Shown here piece by piece: positions 23,340 through 36,404 of a stretch of DNA of 64,000 nucleotides. Under the pieces are notes generated by a model. That model was not told where the DNA came from. It was given only the letters and a program-made list of their open reading frames with translations, and searched no databases. A program made the position numbers and the translations under genes. Numbering within the stretch: the stretch's first letter is position 1; each line of letters begins with the position of its first letter. Source of the DNA: Rhynochetos jubatus (taxonomy: Eukaryota; Chordata; Aves; Eurypygiformes; Rhynochetidae); the NCBI GenBank assembly GCA_027574665.1, contig CM050650.1, positions 97,375,086 through 97,439,085 of the forward strand, in the 5' to 3' direction.

Positions 23340-24260
23340 TAGTGCACTCCTTCAGAGTGCATATTTTGCCTCTTATCCTGCTCCAATTGGTGCATCTCCT
23401 TTCTTGATGTTAGATGCCTGAAACAGGATGTAGTACTCAATTCAAGCATCTGTCTGTGTCTTTGGGAGTAGAAACACTGCGTATTGCATTGTTTGAAACC
23501 ATGTTGTTTATGCATCCCAGAATGGCTTATTTTTTCATACTAGTGAGACAAGGTTGATTCACCTTGGCTTATGAACCACAGTGACTCCCAGGTACATTTT
23601 TTCGAAGAAATTCTCCCTAGTTATCTTGCAGTTGTACTTAGTTGGTAAACCCTAAACAGAATACTACTTTGGACTTGTCTTCTTTTTTTGATTGCATTGA
23701 TCTTTTCTCCAATTTGTTCAAGCACACAAATTCTAATTCTGTCATTCAATATGCTTATCTGCTTTCGAAAACCTAATATAAAATTACTCTTTTATTTGAA
23801 AATCTAATTTACTGATAACACATTATTGAGCAGTACCAGGTATAAGGAATATTTCTGTGGTTTTATACTCAATCATCCCTCCCTTTGGACAATGAGCTAT
23901 TAATTTTAAGTGTTCTTTTAAAAAATAATTAAAATAGTTTCCCAAGTGCTTTTGCACCCATCTTACTTTAGTTTCATCACGGTATTTTTCTTTGATTGTT
24001 GAAATAAAATGTCATGAAAGTATGAAAAACTTATTTTTACAAGTTAATAAATATGATCTTTTCTGCTTTTCTCCTATCCATGAGGTCTATTGCCTGGATT
24101 AGTAGGAGATTAAATTGGTTTAATGCAAAGGATTCCCTACAAATCTCTTGGGCTATCCCTTAAAGACCTTCAAATTGTTTGGATGCCTGTTGCAGTTTTT
24201 TTCTGAGAGTTGCTGTTGGCTAATTAGTTAATAAATTCCTAATTCCCTCCTTCCCTCCTT
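23340..24260 (-). mobile_element. ancient L3/CR1-like relic
   Basis: In reverse orientation an ordered chain of short similarities to an L3/CR1 consensus can be followed for about 900 bp. It includes TATGCATCCCAGAATGGCTT, ACTCCCAGGTACATTTTTTC, TTTGGACTTGTCTTCTTTTT, ATTCTAATTCTGTCATTCAA, TGCACCCATCTTACTTTAGT, AATGTCATGAAAGTATG, TCCATGAGGTCTATTGCC, and CCTAATTCCCTCCTTCCCTC. Together these span a large part of ORF2. It is too degraded to translate. Its age implies insertion before birds diversified. Confidence 0.65.
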
Positions 24261-27200
24261 TTAAAATGTGTTATAATTCTTTCTTGAACATAATTTATTG
24301 CCTACAGATAGTGTGTCAATTAATAAATTGTCTAGCATGGACAATAGAAAACATGGGTTTGTGGTTGTTGACAAATTTTAAACCCAAGGCAGTCCTTCCC
24401 TTAGCATTGTGTTAACCTCAAGGCAGTTATGCAGAAACTATTCCTTTGCAGTCTAGAAGGAAAGGAATAGTTCCAGATCTAGCCTACTGTCAAGCAAGGA
24501 TTCATGACTATGGATCACGAGTGGACAGGAATGCCTTACTGTTGTCTGGCATTACATGCAACATTTCTGGAGAAGATGGATTTCAGACATGTCACTATCC
24601 TTGGGATTTTTTATTGTCTGGGCATCAGGGTATCAAATTTTTGTGTTGTCATTCTAAGTCTCTTAAATACTGCTATGTGCTATATATGTCATATAGATGC
24701 CAAATCCTCGGTTTTGAAACCTATTCCTGTGTTCAAGCATTTAACTATTTTTATTGGGTCCCTTTTCAGGTCTTCTTTGAACAGAGAATGCAATGTGTTC
24801 TTAGGCTAAGGGTTTCCAGCTGAAAATACCAGGGGTACAGGGTCCACAGGAGAAAACTGTGTTGGAAAGACAGATGTTCAGTCTTGGGAGCAGACCTGAG
24901 AGACACAATATTGAGTTTTCTGAGGGAAGAACTGTCTGACTATAGACATACTGGATTTTGCTGCCTTTTTGCAAGGTTAATAGCATCTCTCTAAAAAAAA
25001 GTCAAACAAAAAAAAGTACGTGTGTAGGGCCATTCCCTTGCAAGGGGAAACTCACCTCTTTAAAAGCTCCCAAAGCTCAAAATATGCTGTTTGGCAGAAG
25101 TCCAACATTCTTCTATTGGGATTTTTAAGATCTTTGTGTCCTATACAAACTGTTCTTTGTCCCCCAGATCTTGGCCAGACAAAGTCTAATTTGATAGCAT
25201 CTTTCCTCAGGCAGGCCAGATCATACAGGCTGTGGGCCAACAGCTGTAGCTGGTAGGTCCTCTTTGTACTATTGCTGCCATTGAGTGCATTGGGTACCTC
25301 CTGATTGCCATGGTGACATTTTGTGCTCCTTTGCCCTAATCCCACCAAACTTTCTTTCCCTTGTCAGTGCCAGGCAGAAATGTTGCCTGAAGAAATGTGA
25401 AGGTGTGGTAGTGTGGAAAAAAAAACTAAGGAAAAATATGTTTAATCTCAACTATTCTTTAGATCAATCTACCATTACTGGACTCTGTTTTAATATTGTT
25501 TTATGAATCATTTCCACAAAATCCTGAAGAAGAGAAAAAGGACATTGTTCATTTCTAAGGCACACAGGGCACTCAAGTGCTTTGACGCTGGTCATTGCAG
25601 CCATACAAATAATAATTATACCGTAGCAAAAAGTGGTTATTTCCCACTACTGGTTCCTTCAATCTTGTTTGCAACCTGTTTTTGCACAGAGCACCACAGC
25701 TATTTATAAACTGCAAGTGGGAGCTGAGAATAGGAAGAGCTTTCTGTTCATATAATGACAGTGTCAGGAGAATAATACTTTAGCTAAATTGGGATAGCTA
25801 CAAAGCCCTATTTTTATGATTGTAATACTACTGGTATTTTGGGGACTGAAGTCTCCTAGACACAGACCCAGCTTCATGTGATTTATCTCTTCTTACATAT
25901 AAAAATAAACCAAGTTATGTAAAAAGGCTTTTTTTTTTTTTTTTTTTTTTTTTTTGAGTAAGCAAAGCTGAGTAAAGCTTTTTGGCCTTTAATTTCATCT
26001 ATATCAAATTAGTCAATAGGACAAGGTGTTCACCAGAAAATACAAGTAGTTTACCAGGCTAGTTGCTAGTACAATACCAAGTTGTTCTTGAGACAGTAGG
26101 GACATGGGTGGGACAGGTAGATGCATTAGGGGAAAAAAACATGTCTTCCAAAGACGTTACAATGGTAGAAAAGGCAGTACGGTTCTGGCAGGTCTGCATG
26201 TGCCTGCAAATGAGCATCTCAGATATTATTTTTCTGTTTCTCTTTACTTCTGTTCCAGGTAAAAAGAAGACACTGTACAAGGGAATGGGGAACCTCAAGT
26301 TTCCAATCTTCCTCTTTGCAAGGATGGTATCTAAAACTTGGTAGAAAAAATTCTTCTCTAGCTCATTTGCCACTAAGAGTGGTGGTGCTTGGTTTGGAGC
26401 AATTTGGCCTAGAATTATTACCCGGCAAATGCTGGCTTCTAAGGGGGGGTGGGGGGTGAAGAAAAAAAGCAGCAGCTTTTTTCACTTGCTTTGGATGCAC
26501 AGGGATAAAGTGTTGTAGAAACACTTGTTAGAAGCAAATTGACTTAGTGTCAGTTTGAGCTCGTATCAAACTATTCAATTCTGTTACTACAACAGAAACC
26601 TGCCATCCAGTGCACCCCCCTGCTTTTGCCAAATAGATGTTACAGAACTGTATATTGAAAGAGACACATTTTTAGATTTTCTAAAGAAAAAGTTTTTTAA
26701 ATCTGTCAAAACTCTTCTTCAGATTTGGCAAGATGCTTGCCTCTAATTTGAACATACCAACAAAATAACAGTAGGAAATTTGTTTCCCTTCTTAAAATTA
26801 CGGACAAGGAGCTTGCAGTTTTGATTTATAACCTTCTGGAACTGGAGTTAAAAGCAATGCATTACTGCTCAGTTCTTGCGTAAAATACCTTTTAAACCCA
26901 CTGTTCATATTTATTCGACACAAATGTCTTTGGAGGCAATTGAGAATGAGTCAGCACCAAAATTGTTACTGGTTTTAATGCTTCCATGGATATGACTAGG
27001 AAAATATAGTTAAGACAATGATAGCTTCTCAGTTTCTCCAAAAGCACATTTAAGAATAAAGGGGATTATACAGCACTTTTAAAATGTAAAACAACTATAG
27101 ACAATTCACAGTTAATAATTGCCAATCACCTTTTGTGACAAGGCTAGATTAATTATCCAACTTTTTAACTGAGACTTTTAATAACCTGTGTTTTTACTAA

Positions 27201-28765
27201 AAGAAACAACTATCTGTATGTGTGAAAATGCCTGGTTGAAACAAACCATCTTTCTTATTTGGTAAAGGGAAATCCAGTATATTATTTAACATCCTGACGC
27301 TACAAATACAGAAAGTATTTTAAAGAGCTCAGCAATTTTTTCATGTATTTATGCTGTTTACGTGCTTAAATGCTAGTGTAGGTCAGCGATCTATAGCAAA
27401 GACCTCCTAAACATTTGTTAGTGGCTGGAAAAAGCCTAAAATCCAAATACACCTGTTCTTTGGACCCACTGTCCATAACCAAATGCAAGTCTTCCTACTG
27501 GCCTCTATGGGCACTGAAGTAAAGTACTGACAGGTTGTACATATGTTGTATTCCTTTTCCTTAAAGTCTCCATGCCTCTGGATGAGGCTGAGGAAGAATC
27601 ATTTGTATGCTGATGGAAAAGCATATATTGACATATTTTAAGACCAGCATAATTTTAATAAATTACTGAGTAGACTGAAGGAGTAGACTACGCATGCTAG
27701 GTCCCTGAATTATTTTTGAAGAATCAAAGAAGACTGTGCAGATAATCCACTGAAGATTTTCTCTTGAGGTCAAAGCTTACTTAGACAGTACCTTAGAATT
27801 TGAGTCAATAAGATGTAAATAGAGAATTATTATAGAAAAAGAGAAGAACAGGGCAGGACTCTTAGGGAATCTGTTTCTGAAGTTTGTGGTTTAGAAGCAC
27901 ATCCTACAGGTATACATTACACCATGAGCTGAGTTGGTCCAGTGCTTAGTACAATCATTGTCACGTACCTTGCTGTTACTTCTGTACTATATTTAAATAC
28001 CTTTGCAGTAGTGAAATTCATAAGATATGTGTGTTGTTACTAAAACTCTTGCTTTTTTCTGTTGTTGCTGTCTTCTAATCTGATTGGCTAAATCACTAAT
28101 GTATGATAGAAAAATAAATGCTGCTTTGCTCAGTGATCATACCTCAGATTTTCAAAAGGTTCAAAAGGAGTCTGTCCCGTCAATTTTCTTCAGTCATCTT
28201 TGAATATTCTCGCTTTTACAACTGTGTCACTGATTTAAGAAGTCAAATCCCAAGTAGGTCTAAACGTTATAGTCGTTTCTTGTTTGTTATGGACCTATTC
28301 CATATCTCTTGACAATTTATTAATGTTTGTCATGTGATTTGAAGGTGTCAGGATTAGAGGATAATTTTGATAGGGAACAACTTAAGTAGATAAATGGATA
28401 TGTATACAAACTCAAATGATCTTTTACTTAATAAGTAAATGAAATATACAATATTCTCAGTAAAGGATTAGTGAAGGCATGAGAACTCTTTCTTTTCCAT
28501 TTTCCAAGTCCAAGTCACTCTTTGTAAGAGGGAAGTGGTGTCAACACTTCAAAAGTCTTAGTCTGAACCACCTGCTTTCATAGATACAAATAGAATAAAT
28601 AAATACTAATGAATATGTACAGACAGAGCTGGCACTAGTTCCTTTAGTCCCAATCAGTTTGAGTAATCTCAGTGAAACTCATCATCAATTTATAATCAAT
28701 TTTGTATTTTCATTATGTAAATCAGGAGAAGTTAGGAAAACATGTGGCAAAGCTTAGTCAAATTT
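24261..28765. other. unique AT-rich DNA
   Basis: No gene is recognised. It holds a run of 27 T at 25929-25955 and a G-rich spot at about 26442-26456. The open frame at 24446-24823 resembles nothing known to me. The interval 26800-27300 is non-repetitive and AT-rich, but conservation cannot be judged from one sequence. Confidence 0.45.
25929..25955. repeat. poly-T run, 27 bp
   Basis: Uninterrupted homopolymer. No SINE, processed gene copy or target duplication is visible on either side, so it is called simple sequence only. Confidence 0.85.
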
Positions 28766-29476
28766 CATAGAATCATAGAATGGTTTGTGTTGGAAAGGAC
28801 CTTAAAGACCATCTAGCTCCAACCCCCCTGCCATGGGCAGGGACACCCTCTACTAGACCAGGTTGCTCAAAGCCTCATCCAGCCTGGCCTTGAACACTTC
28901 CAGGGATGAGGCATCCACAGCTTCTCTGGGCGACCTGTTGCAGTGCCTCACCACCTTCTCTGTGAAGAACTTCTTCCTGATATCTAACCTAAATCTACCT
29001 GCTTTCAGTTTAAACCAATTACCCCTGGTCCTGTCACTACAGGCCCTTGTAAAAAGTCCTTCCCCCAGCTTCCCTGTAGCCCCCTTCAGGTACTGGAAGG
29101 CTGCAATAGGGAATCCCCGGAGCCTTTTCTTCTCCAGGCGGAACAAGCCCAACTCTCTCAGCCTTTCTTTGTAGGAGAGATGCTCCAGCCCTCTGATCAT
29201 CTTCGTGGCCCTCCTCTGTACTCATTCCAACTGGTTGATAACCTTCTTGTGCTGCGGGCTCCACAGCTGGACACAGTACTCGAGGTGGGGTCTTACAAGA
29301 GCAGAGTAGAGGGGAAGACTCCCTTCCCTCGACCTGCTGGCCACGTTTCTCCAGATACAGCCCAGGATATGGTTGGCTTTCTGGGCTGCCAGTTCACACT
29401 GCCGGCTCATGTTCAGCTTCTCATCTACCAGTACTCCCAAGTCCTTCTCCTCAGTGCTGCTCTCGATCCATTCTCA
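28766..29476 (-). mobile_element. CR1 LINE 3' end with part of ORF2
   Basis: In reverse orientation it opens with TTCATAGAATCATAGAATGG and runs through all conserved 3' blocks. It then enters ORF2, where the minus-strand translation gives [31 protein letters not shown] and [20 protein letters not shown], the CR1 C-terminal signature. It ends in a block reading CCTCAGTGCTGCTCTCGATC. It is 5'-truncated and inactive. The homologous homopolymer position has only five C here (near 29061-29065). Confidence 0.95.
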
Positions 29477-32400
29477 CTGTCTTGAAAACTGCAGAGGTGA
29501 CACAAAGGTTCTCTGAAACTTGGGATTACAGCTTGACCTTTCAGAATTCTTCATGTCCATCCTGTCTACTTAGCTTTTCTTGGTATTTTATAAAACTAAT
29601 GGCAGTTATTTGGAGTTACAAACATTATTACGAATACTTGAAGGAACAACAATCATTATCTTGATTCAGATACTGAATAGAAAAATGTACAGAAGGAACA
29701 GTTTTTAGATAATATTGTGACAAAACAAAACAGTTTGGAAACTGTTAGATTAGAAGTGGGATCAAGTCAGGCCTGCAGTGACGCGTCCTAGCATTTACAG
29801 TGAAATTATAGAGAACAATGCTGACTGCATGGTCCTGCTACGTTTCAGTATATTTTAAAAGCTCCTGTAATTCTTGTCTTTTGGGAATTCTGATGAAGCA
29901 TTTAGATGGAGACGAGATAGAACGTTTTTGTTATGGTGCTTGAAATATTAGACACCAACTCTCTTCTGACTGTAATGAAAATTGGTCTCTATATATTTTG
30001 TAGGAAAGCTTAAAATGTAATAGCCATTATTGATATAACATGGAAAACACAACAAATGATTGCACAGTTAACTGCATTTTGATTTCTATTAAGTTCAGGC
30101 TGTGATGTTCAAAAACTGTTCTTTTATGTGATGTGTATGGAACAGTGATGTCGTATTTGGTCCCTATCAACTCATTCTAATTAACGCCTACACATGCATT
30201 TGAATGCTATCCTAACACCCATAATTTGTAGAACCTTCATTATGGATAAACATGCAGCAGTGCAACAAAGGTATTGAAAAAACACCCAACATTTTTGATT
30301 TGTAAAATCTCCAGTGAATACAAGCTCAGTCTGTACCTTGCTTATACTGCAGTGCTTGGAACGGTGCTCATGATTTCATATGTTTTTTGTATGTGGGATT
30401 ATGTTTCTGACTGGGGTTTTGAGATGCCCCTAACACATATACTATATTTGGTACACCCATTTGTCCTGATCTCAGGATTCATCAAAAGTTTTATGTTCTC
30501 TTTATATTTGTCATCTTTAAACTTACTGAAATATGAATGGTGTTCAAGACTTAACTTGATACATTACTCCAAAGATTTGGTTATTCTTTTGTATGATTTT
30601 CTCCTGAATGTTTTCAGTTTGTCTCTAGTTTATCACTGAGATAAAGGACTTCTACTTTGTAAAATTGATTTGCTATGGTGAATTTCTCCTGCTGCTATTT
30701 TAATCTTTGTTGATCTGGATTTATAGTGACTTCTCTTAGAGAAATTGTTTTGTATATCCTGTTTTTTTCTTAGGATTTAAATGATTGCTTCAGCTGAATC
30801 CCTGAGGTTTTTTTTGTCTAGTTTTCATCTTCAGGATTATTTCTGTTTTACGTTAGTTGAGTTGCTGTTTTCTTCGTGACCTACTTGGCTATCACAATGT
30901 CCAGACTCAGTCTTTTTGGCTATGCTCTTTTAAGAAAGGCTATTTCTAAAAACCTGCCTGCTTGAACAGCATACAAATAAAACAACAGTTCAAGTTTTCC
31001 TTCTGATGATGTGCAGGATTTTCCACAGCATCTGTTACTCTTAATGTTTTTCCATGTTGGCTATAACAATGGTATTCAAGTGAATGTATAGCATGTTGTC
31101 TTTTCTATCAACTCTAAGCTATTGAATACCTCAGTTCCCACTTCATTCAAATTCTAATTACAGTGTCAAGCTGTGACTTTCCTTGTACAATATTTATTTA
31201 AATATGGTACTTTCTTACCAAGTAAATCTATTCCCTTATTAATTGAGGGCCACACCTGGAAAAGTAAACCAGTGGCAAAACAAAGTAGAAAATATATTTT
31301 TGCTAATCCCCTTCACATCTCTGGATTTAACATCAAGGACTTCTTTATATGGCTGACTTTAGCTGGCAACAGTTACAAATGTGATTAAGTCTGTTGTCGT
31401 GTAGCACAGACTGAAATTGCTAACCTTCCTCAAAGTCAAGTGATGCTAAAATGAATTGGTCAGTAAAAATGTCTCTTAGAGGTGAAACAGGACAAGAAAT
31501 GGTAAACTGTTATCTGTTCTGCTGTTCATTTATCATCTATCTATCTCATTTCATAGCCTGTAAGCAAAAATCTGGGAGTGAATCCTTTCTCCATTACCGT
31601 ATCAGTAATTTATTTTTCATTATGCTCAGATTAAAATGTTTATAAGCAGATCTGTACTGTGGTTGCACAGGCATGTAGTAGTGAGCATGTTACAAAGCAA
31701 TGAGGGAGAGTGTCTCTGAACTGACTCTTCAGCTCTCACTAGAATAACAAACATGCAAGTCATACAGTGAGAAAACAGACTGTAAAAGCAAACTATGGTC
31801 AGTAGTAATTAATAGCAATTATAAGGAGAAACAATCATGACAGTCATAAATAAGTCCTTTTCTATTAAGAGGCTGTTGAATTTGCCATTAAATACAGACT
31901 TAAAGTGGTGCTGCAGCAAAATTCACTCTTTAAAAGACTATAGACATTTGCACAAACATAAAAATGTGAAACTAAGTACTAAAAAGTTTGTAAGTGCCAA
32001 AATGAAAAATGTCTCTGCAGTCTTAATTTGGCATTCAAGTGCCTATGTATTATGATATAGAAGAACATGTTTAAAATATTGCCTAATTCATTACAGCTGA
32101 CAGTGCACACTACTTAAATTCTTCTCTGAATCATTACCTTTCTCACAGATTTTTTTTATGAAATGTATCTATCTCTTGCATCTGAAATAACCACAAAAAT
32201 TCATTAATTTATTTTCCCAGTGCCTATGTGAAATAATGGAGTATTTTATCCCTATTAGATTGTAGGAAGCTGAAGTATGGAGAGGTTAAGGTCAAAGGGA
32301 TCCATTAATTTCATGTGTCTAACTGGGAAAACTGAGGCCTCATTTTTCAAATAAAGTAGTATTTTTAGCAATTCATCTGTCTAGAGCAGAGGTCCCTCTG

Positions 32401-35400
32401 ACAACTGTTACTGTCTGAGTGCTTAACACTTAAAAAAAATAAGACTATGTGGTTGCAGTTTTCACTTCTTGTACCAGAACCCTTCTGAGGCAGAGCAGCT
32501 GGGGAAGCCAGGAAAGGGAAAAATGTCCAAAACTCTGTGTATGAGCTCAGTCATTCATTTTATGGAGACTGTGCAGGAACAGCCCACACATCACTACAAG
32601 CCTTGTAAAGCTTTAATGTGTTAAATGAGTATGGAATTTCTAAGGATTTTGGCCATTGACTCTCACAAGTCTCTATGGGTATGTGTGAGTGGCACTTAAA
32701 AGCTTTATAATATGGCCATTTGAGATGGTATTTCACAGGGACAGTGAGATGTCCATCCCTGAAATATCCCTATCTTGCTCAAGTTCAAAACCATGCCACA
32801 AAGTATGGAAGAGGGGAAGACAGAAGGAGAGTGAGAAGGGGCTAAAATATTACCAAGAAATATATTTTTTTTTAATATGTAGAAAACAACCTGATTTTCC
32901 TTATTGTCTTCTCACAAATAACCAGTGTTCTAAACATTTTTCTACAATTTTCCAGGCTCAGGCAGATTTCCAGTATTGAAAATGTCATCTTAAACAACTG
33001 TTGTTGGAGAATTTTAAAGTAACTGATCCAACTTCTGCTTCTGGGAATTGTTGGCTATGGTTATCTCAGCCACCTGTCCTTCCAGCAATTCTAAGGGCCT
33101 CATTCTGCTCACCAGTACATGTCCAAAATAATTTCATTTTTGTAAAAGAAATAATATCAGGTCAAAATTATATCAAATAATCAAAATAATGTCAAATTGA
33201 AATATTATCTTTGATTAAGAAGCACGTAGTGCCTAATAATTGTAGTGAACAACTAACGATGAGGTTTGGCTTTTTTTTCTCATTGAGTATTTAGCAACTA
33301 TTTCTAGGTTCAGTTACTTTTCCAGACACACTGGCAGTTTTTCTAGGAAAAAGCCTAGTTTGTTTTCCAGTCTACCTTCAGTTACCTGCATCCTGACAAT
33401 CAGAAATCTCACATAAGCAATTTAATTTACATCAAATCTTTTATATTTACAAAAATCAGCTAAATCCCTCTGCTAAATCCCATGGAGAAATGCATAATTT
33501 CTATATATATTTTAGAGTGAAATCCACTGATGCTCATAAAAGAACAATCCCATGCCAAAGGTCTAGAGATCTCTTGCACTTTTATCATGTAAATCAAGAG
33601 TTACTTCAGTGCCATAGAAGAAAATACATGAGTTTAAAACTGGGGCAAAAGAGAAGAGTGAACTAATTTTAATGAAGTTACATGGAATTAACATTGTTAG
33701 GACAGTTTCTATTCTATTTTCAACTGTAAGTCAAATAAGAAAATAATACTTTATGTCAGCAAAGAGAAGAACAGAACAGTCACAACTTTGATCTTGAAAA
33801 AAAAGTACAAATTATGATAGATTAAGCATATTTTTCCTCATTTTTCCTTTTGCACACTAAGAAGTTAACTGTCTATGAATGTCTTGTCTCTCTAGGCAAA
33901 TTAGTTATCCATAAAATTTATTATGATGAAGAGTTATAGTCAGAACTCTGACTTTTGCCTTACTTCAGCTGTAGCAAGCATAACAGTGTCTTAGCAAGAC
34001 TAGGATGTCTCTTATCCTGTTTATGTTGCACTTATTTTCTTGCTAGTCTAGAAATTAAAAGTATCAGATGGCATCTTGAACTTCGTATGTGGCTGAGTCA
34101 AATCTTCCATGTACATACTTTGCAATGGCTTTTTGTCACAGCAGCAGCTGTCTTACTGTCCCTATATCCTTTCTTTGACTTGTGACTTAGTTTCTCCCAG
34201 AAAGATCCAGTCTCTTTTCTTTGGTAATAACCTTATTAATCCACTTCATGTCTCATGCAAACAATAATTTATTTTAACATCATGTTACTTTAATAATAGG
34301 AAAAGTGGACAGAAATTATATTACATTCCTGTGAATTAAGTAATTTCAGGGACGGATACAAATATTGGGCTTATTGTGAAATGCTTGGCCTTGTAGGCAT
34401 TACTGGCTTTTGTCAAGGCATCTATGGACTATAAGGAGAGTTCTGTGGAGCTATCTTCTTTTTCTGAAGGAACATACAAGGATAGGAGGCCTTAACTCAC
34501 CTTCTGCCTCACCCATATTCTTCTGAAAACACTTAATGTTTTTAAAATAACATAGTCACTTCATGAAATAATATTGGTAGAATATTAAGGTGTTAGATAT
34601 TACTGTATGGTTTTAAAAATAAATAAGTAAAACTGTACAATTTTATAAATAAATTTTATAGTTAACAGATCAACCTTCTTTTACCCACATAATCTGTAAT
34701 TATGTACTACAAATAATGCTTATCTACTACTTACATTCATTTGTGGCAGTTGAAAAATTTAAATTTTTTGCCAAATGTGAGTTTTACATTGTGACCATAA
34801 CGTGTTTAAATAGCTAAAATATTTCTTCACACTTGTACAAGTTACTCACATATGAATTACTGTTATATATTTTGAAGAAAATAGTAACCTTAATTTCAAG
34901 AAAGCATTATCTGATTAGAAATCCAGGAAGGTTTTCATAGAAAACTCTCTTCTCTCCCACTGATTTCAAGAAGTTCTTTAGAGGCTCTAGTCAAAGGCCT
35001 TTTAAATTAATTCTTTTAAACGATTGTAATCTTAATAATGACCTTCTAAAATAATTAAAAATATTTTAATAAATATTTTTCATCACGCATCTAAATGGAA
35101 AACCAAAATGCTTTAGAAATTTTTTCTTCAAGAAAGAAACATGAATACTTAAGTGATATTTACACCACATTTCAAATAGCTAATTTGTTTATAGCTATTG
35201 TAGAAAAATATTTTAAAATATTAAAATTATTTTGAAATGTACTTTAGGTATTAGGTCTAAGTGATGTGTATTCTCCTGCTAGCCATGAATTCAGTCTTTG
35301 GGAATGACCCAAGCATGTTGCCTTATTGTAAATTCTTCATCCCTACCATGAGACCTTATATCTTCGTGTTTAAGGGTTATAAAAGTGTTGCAGAAGACTT

Positions 35401-36394
35401 AATATGAAGTGACCATACATCCTGAGTTGGCCTGAAGTGTCTCAGAATACAGGCACATCCTGACAAAAAGAAAAAAAAAATAAAAATTTTCTTTAATTTC
35501 CTTTCTGAAGCTAGTGAACAGGATCAAGCAAATAACTGGGTTAAAATAGTAATCTTTTTTTTTTCCCTTGGTTTATTTTTAACTTTGATCAGCTTCTCAA
35601 TCTGGTTCATCCATGGCCACACAAATAAATGAGTCAACTGAATGATGGGGGCAGCACACAAACAGAAGTGAACAGCTGGGATGGAGAGAAAGGGGTTTTT
35701 TAAATTCAAAAACTATAATGGGAAGAAATGGTTGTGAAACTGTCTTTAAATGGGTGACGTATGTCATCCAGAAGGTGCTTATCTTTTCCTGCTGAGTAGG
35801 GAATGAGACCTTGACTTAGATGATCAGCCTGGTTAGGCTTAGAAAGATATCCTGGTGTAGTTGCAGCAGTAAATGCGTAGAATAGCTCCATCCATGCTAA
35901 GGTTTCTTCCAGTACAGAGACACCGCAAACGAATTCTGTCGTTTAATATATAAGACAAACTGTTAGTGCTCTTTTATTTCTCGCTTCAGTGAAGTTTTCT
36001 TTACTTACCTATATTTTGGGAGTTTTTAATGTTACTTCCATAGAACAATATTGTCAGTGTTCACCTTCTTAACTTGATCCAATAGGAAGTGAAAACAGTG
36101 CATATTTCTATTGACTTCAGTCGGTGTTGGGTTGGGTGAGAGGTCCTTAAAAGAGGAGAAACATTTAGAAGCACATTAGTTCATTTGTTCTGTTTCTACC
36201 AGCTGTAACATCATTTAACCTAATATCTTTTTTCTAGCAACGGGAGTAATCATTTCTCTCTTTGCAAAAAGTGATGAAAGAAATAAGAAGAAACTACATT
36301 TTAAATGAAGTTCTTATTTGCAAGCATAAATATAAACACTTCTCAAAAAGGTGCAAGCCAGAAGATAATCCAATCTATCAGGGAATGCCAGTCT

Positions 36395-36404
36395 GTCACG
36401 TGAC
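36395..36404. promoter_or_regulatory. GTCACGTGAC E-box palindrome
   Basis: GTCACGTGAC is a perfect 10-bp palindrome and an exact CLEAR-type E-box, the kind bound by TFEB/MITF/USF. Flanking GCCAGT and ACTGGC extend the symmetry imperfectly. It stands alone in AT-rich DNA, so its function is speculative. Confidence 0.3.

Noticed and set aside
24446..24823. A 125-codon plus-strand frame
   Set aside because: No recognisable domain; it overlaps a second frame of similar length and lies next to degraded LINE sequence.
25929..25955. Long poly-T runs as SINE or processed-pseudogene tails
   Set aside because: No SINE body, spliced gene sequence or flanking duplication is seen beside this run or those at 54712 and 57797.
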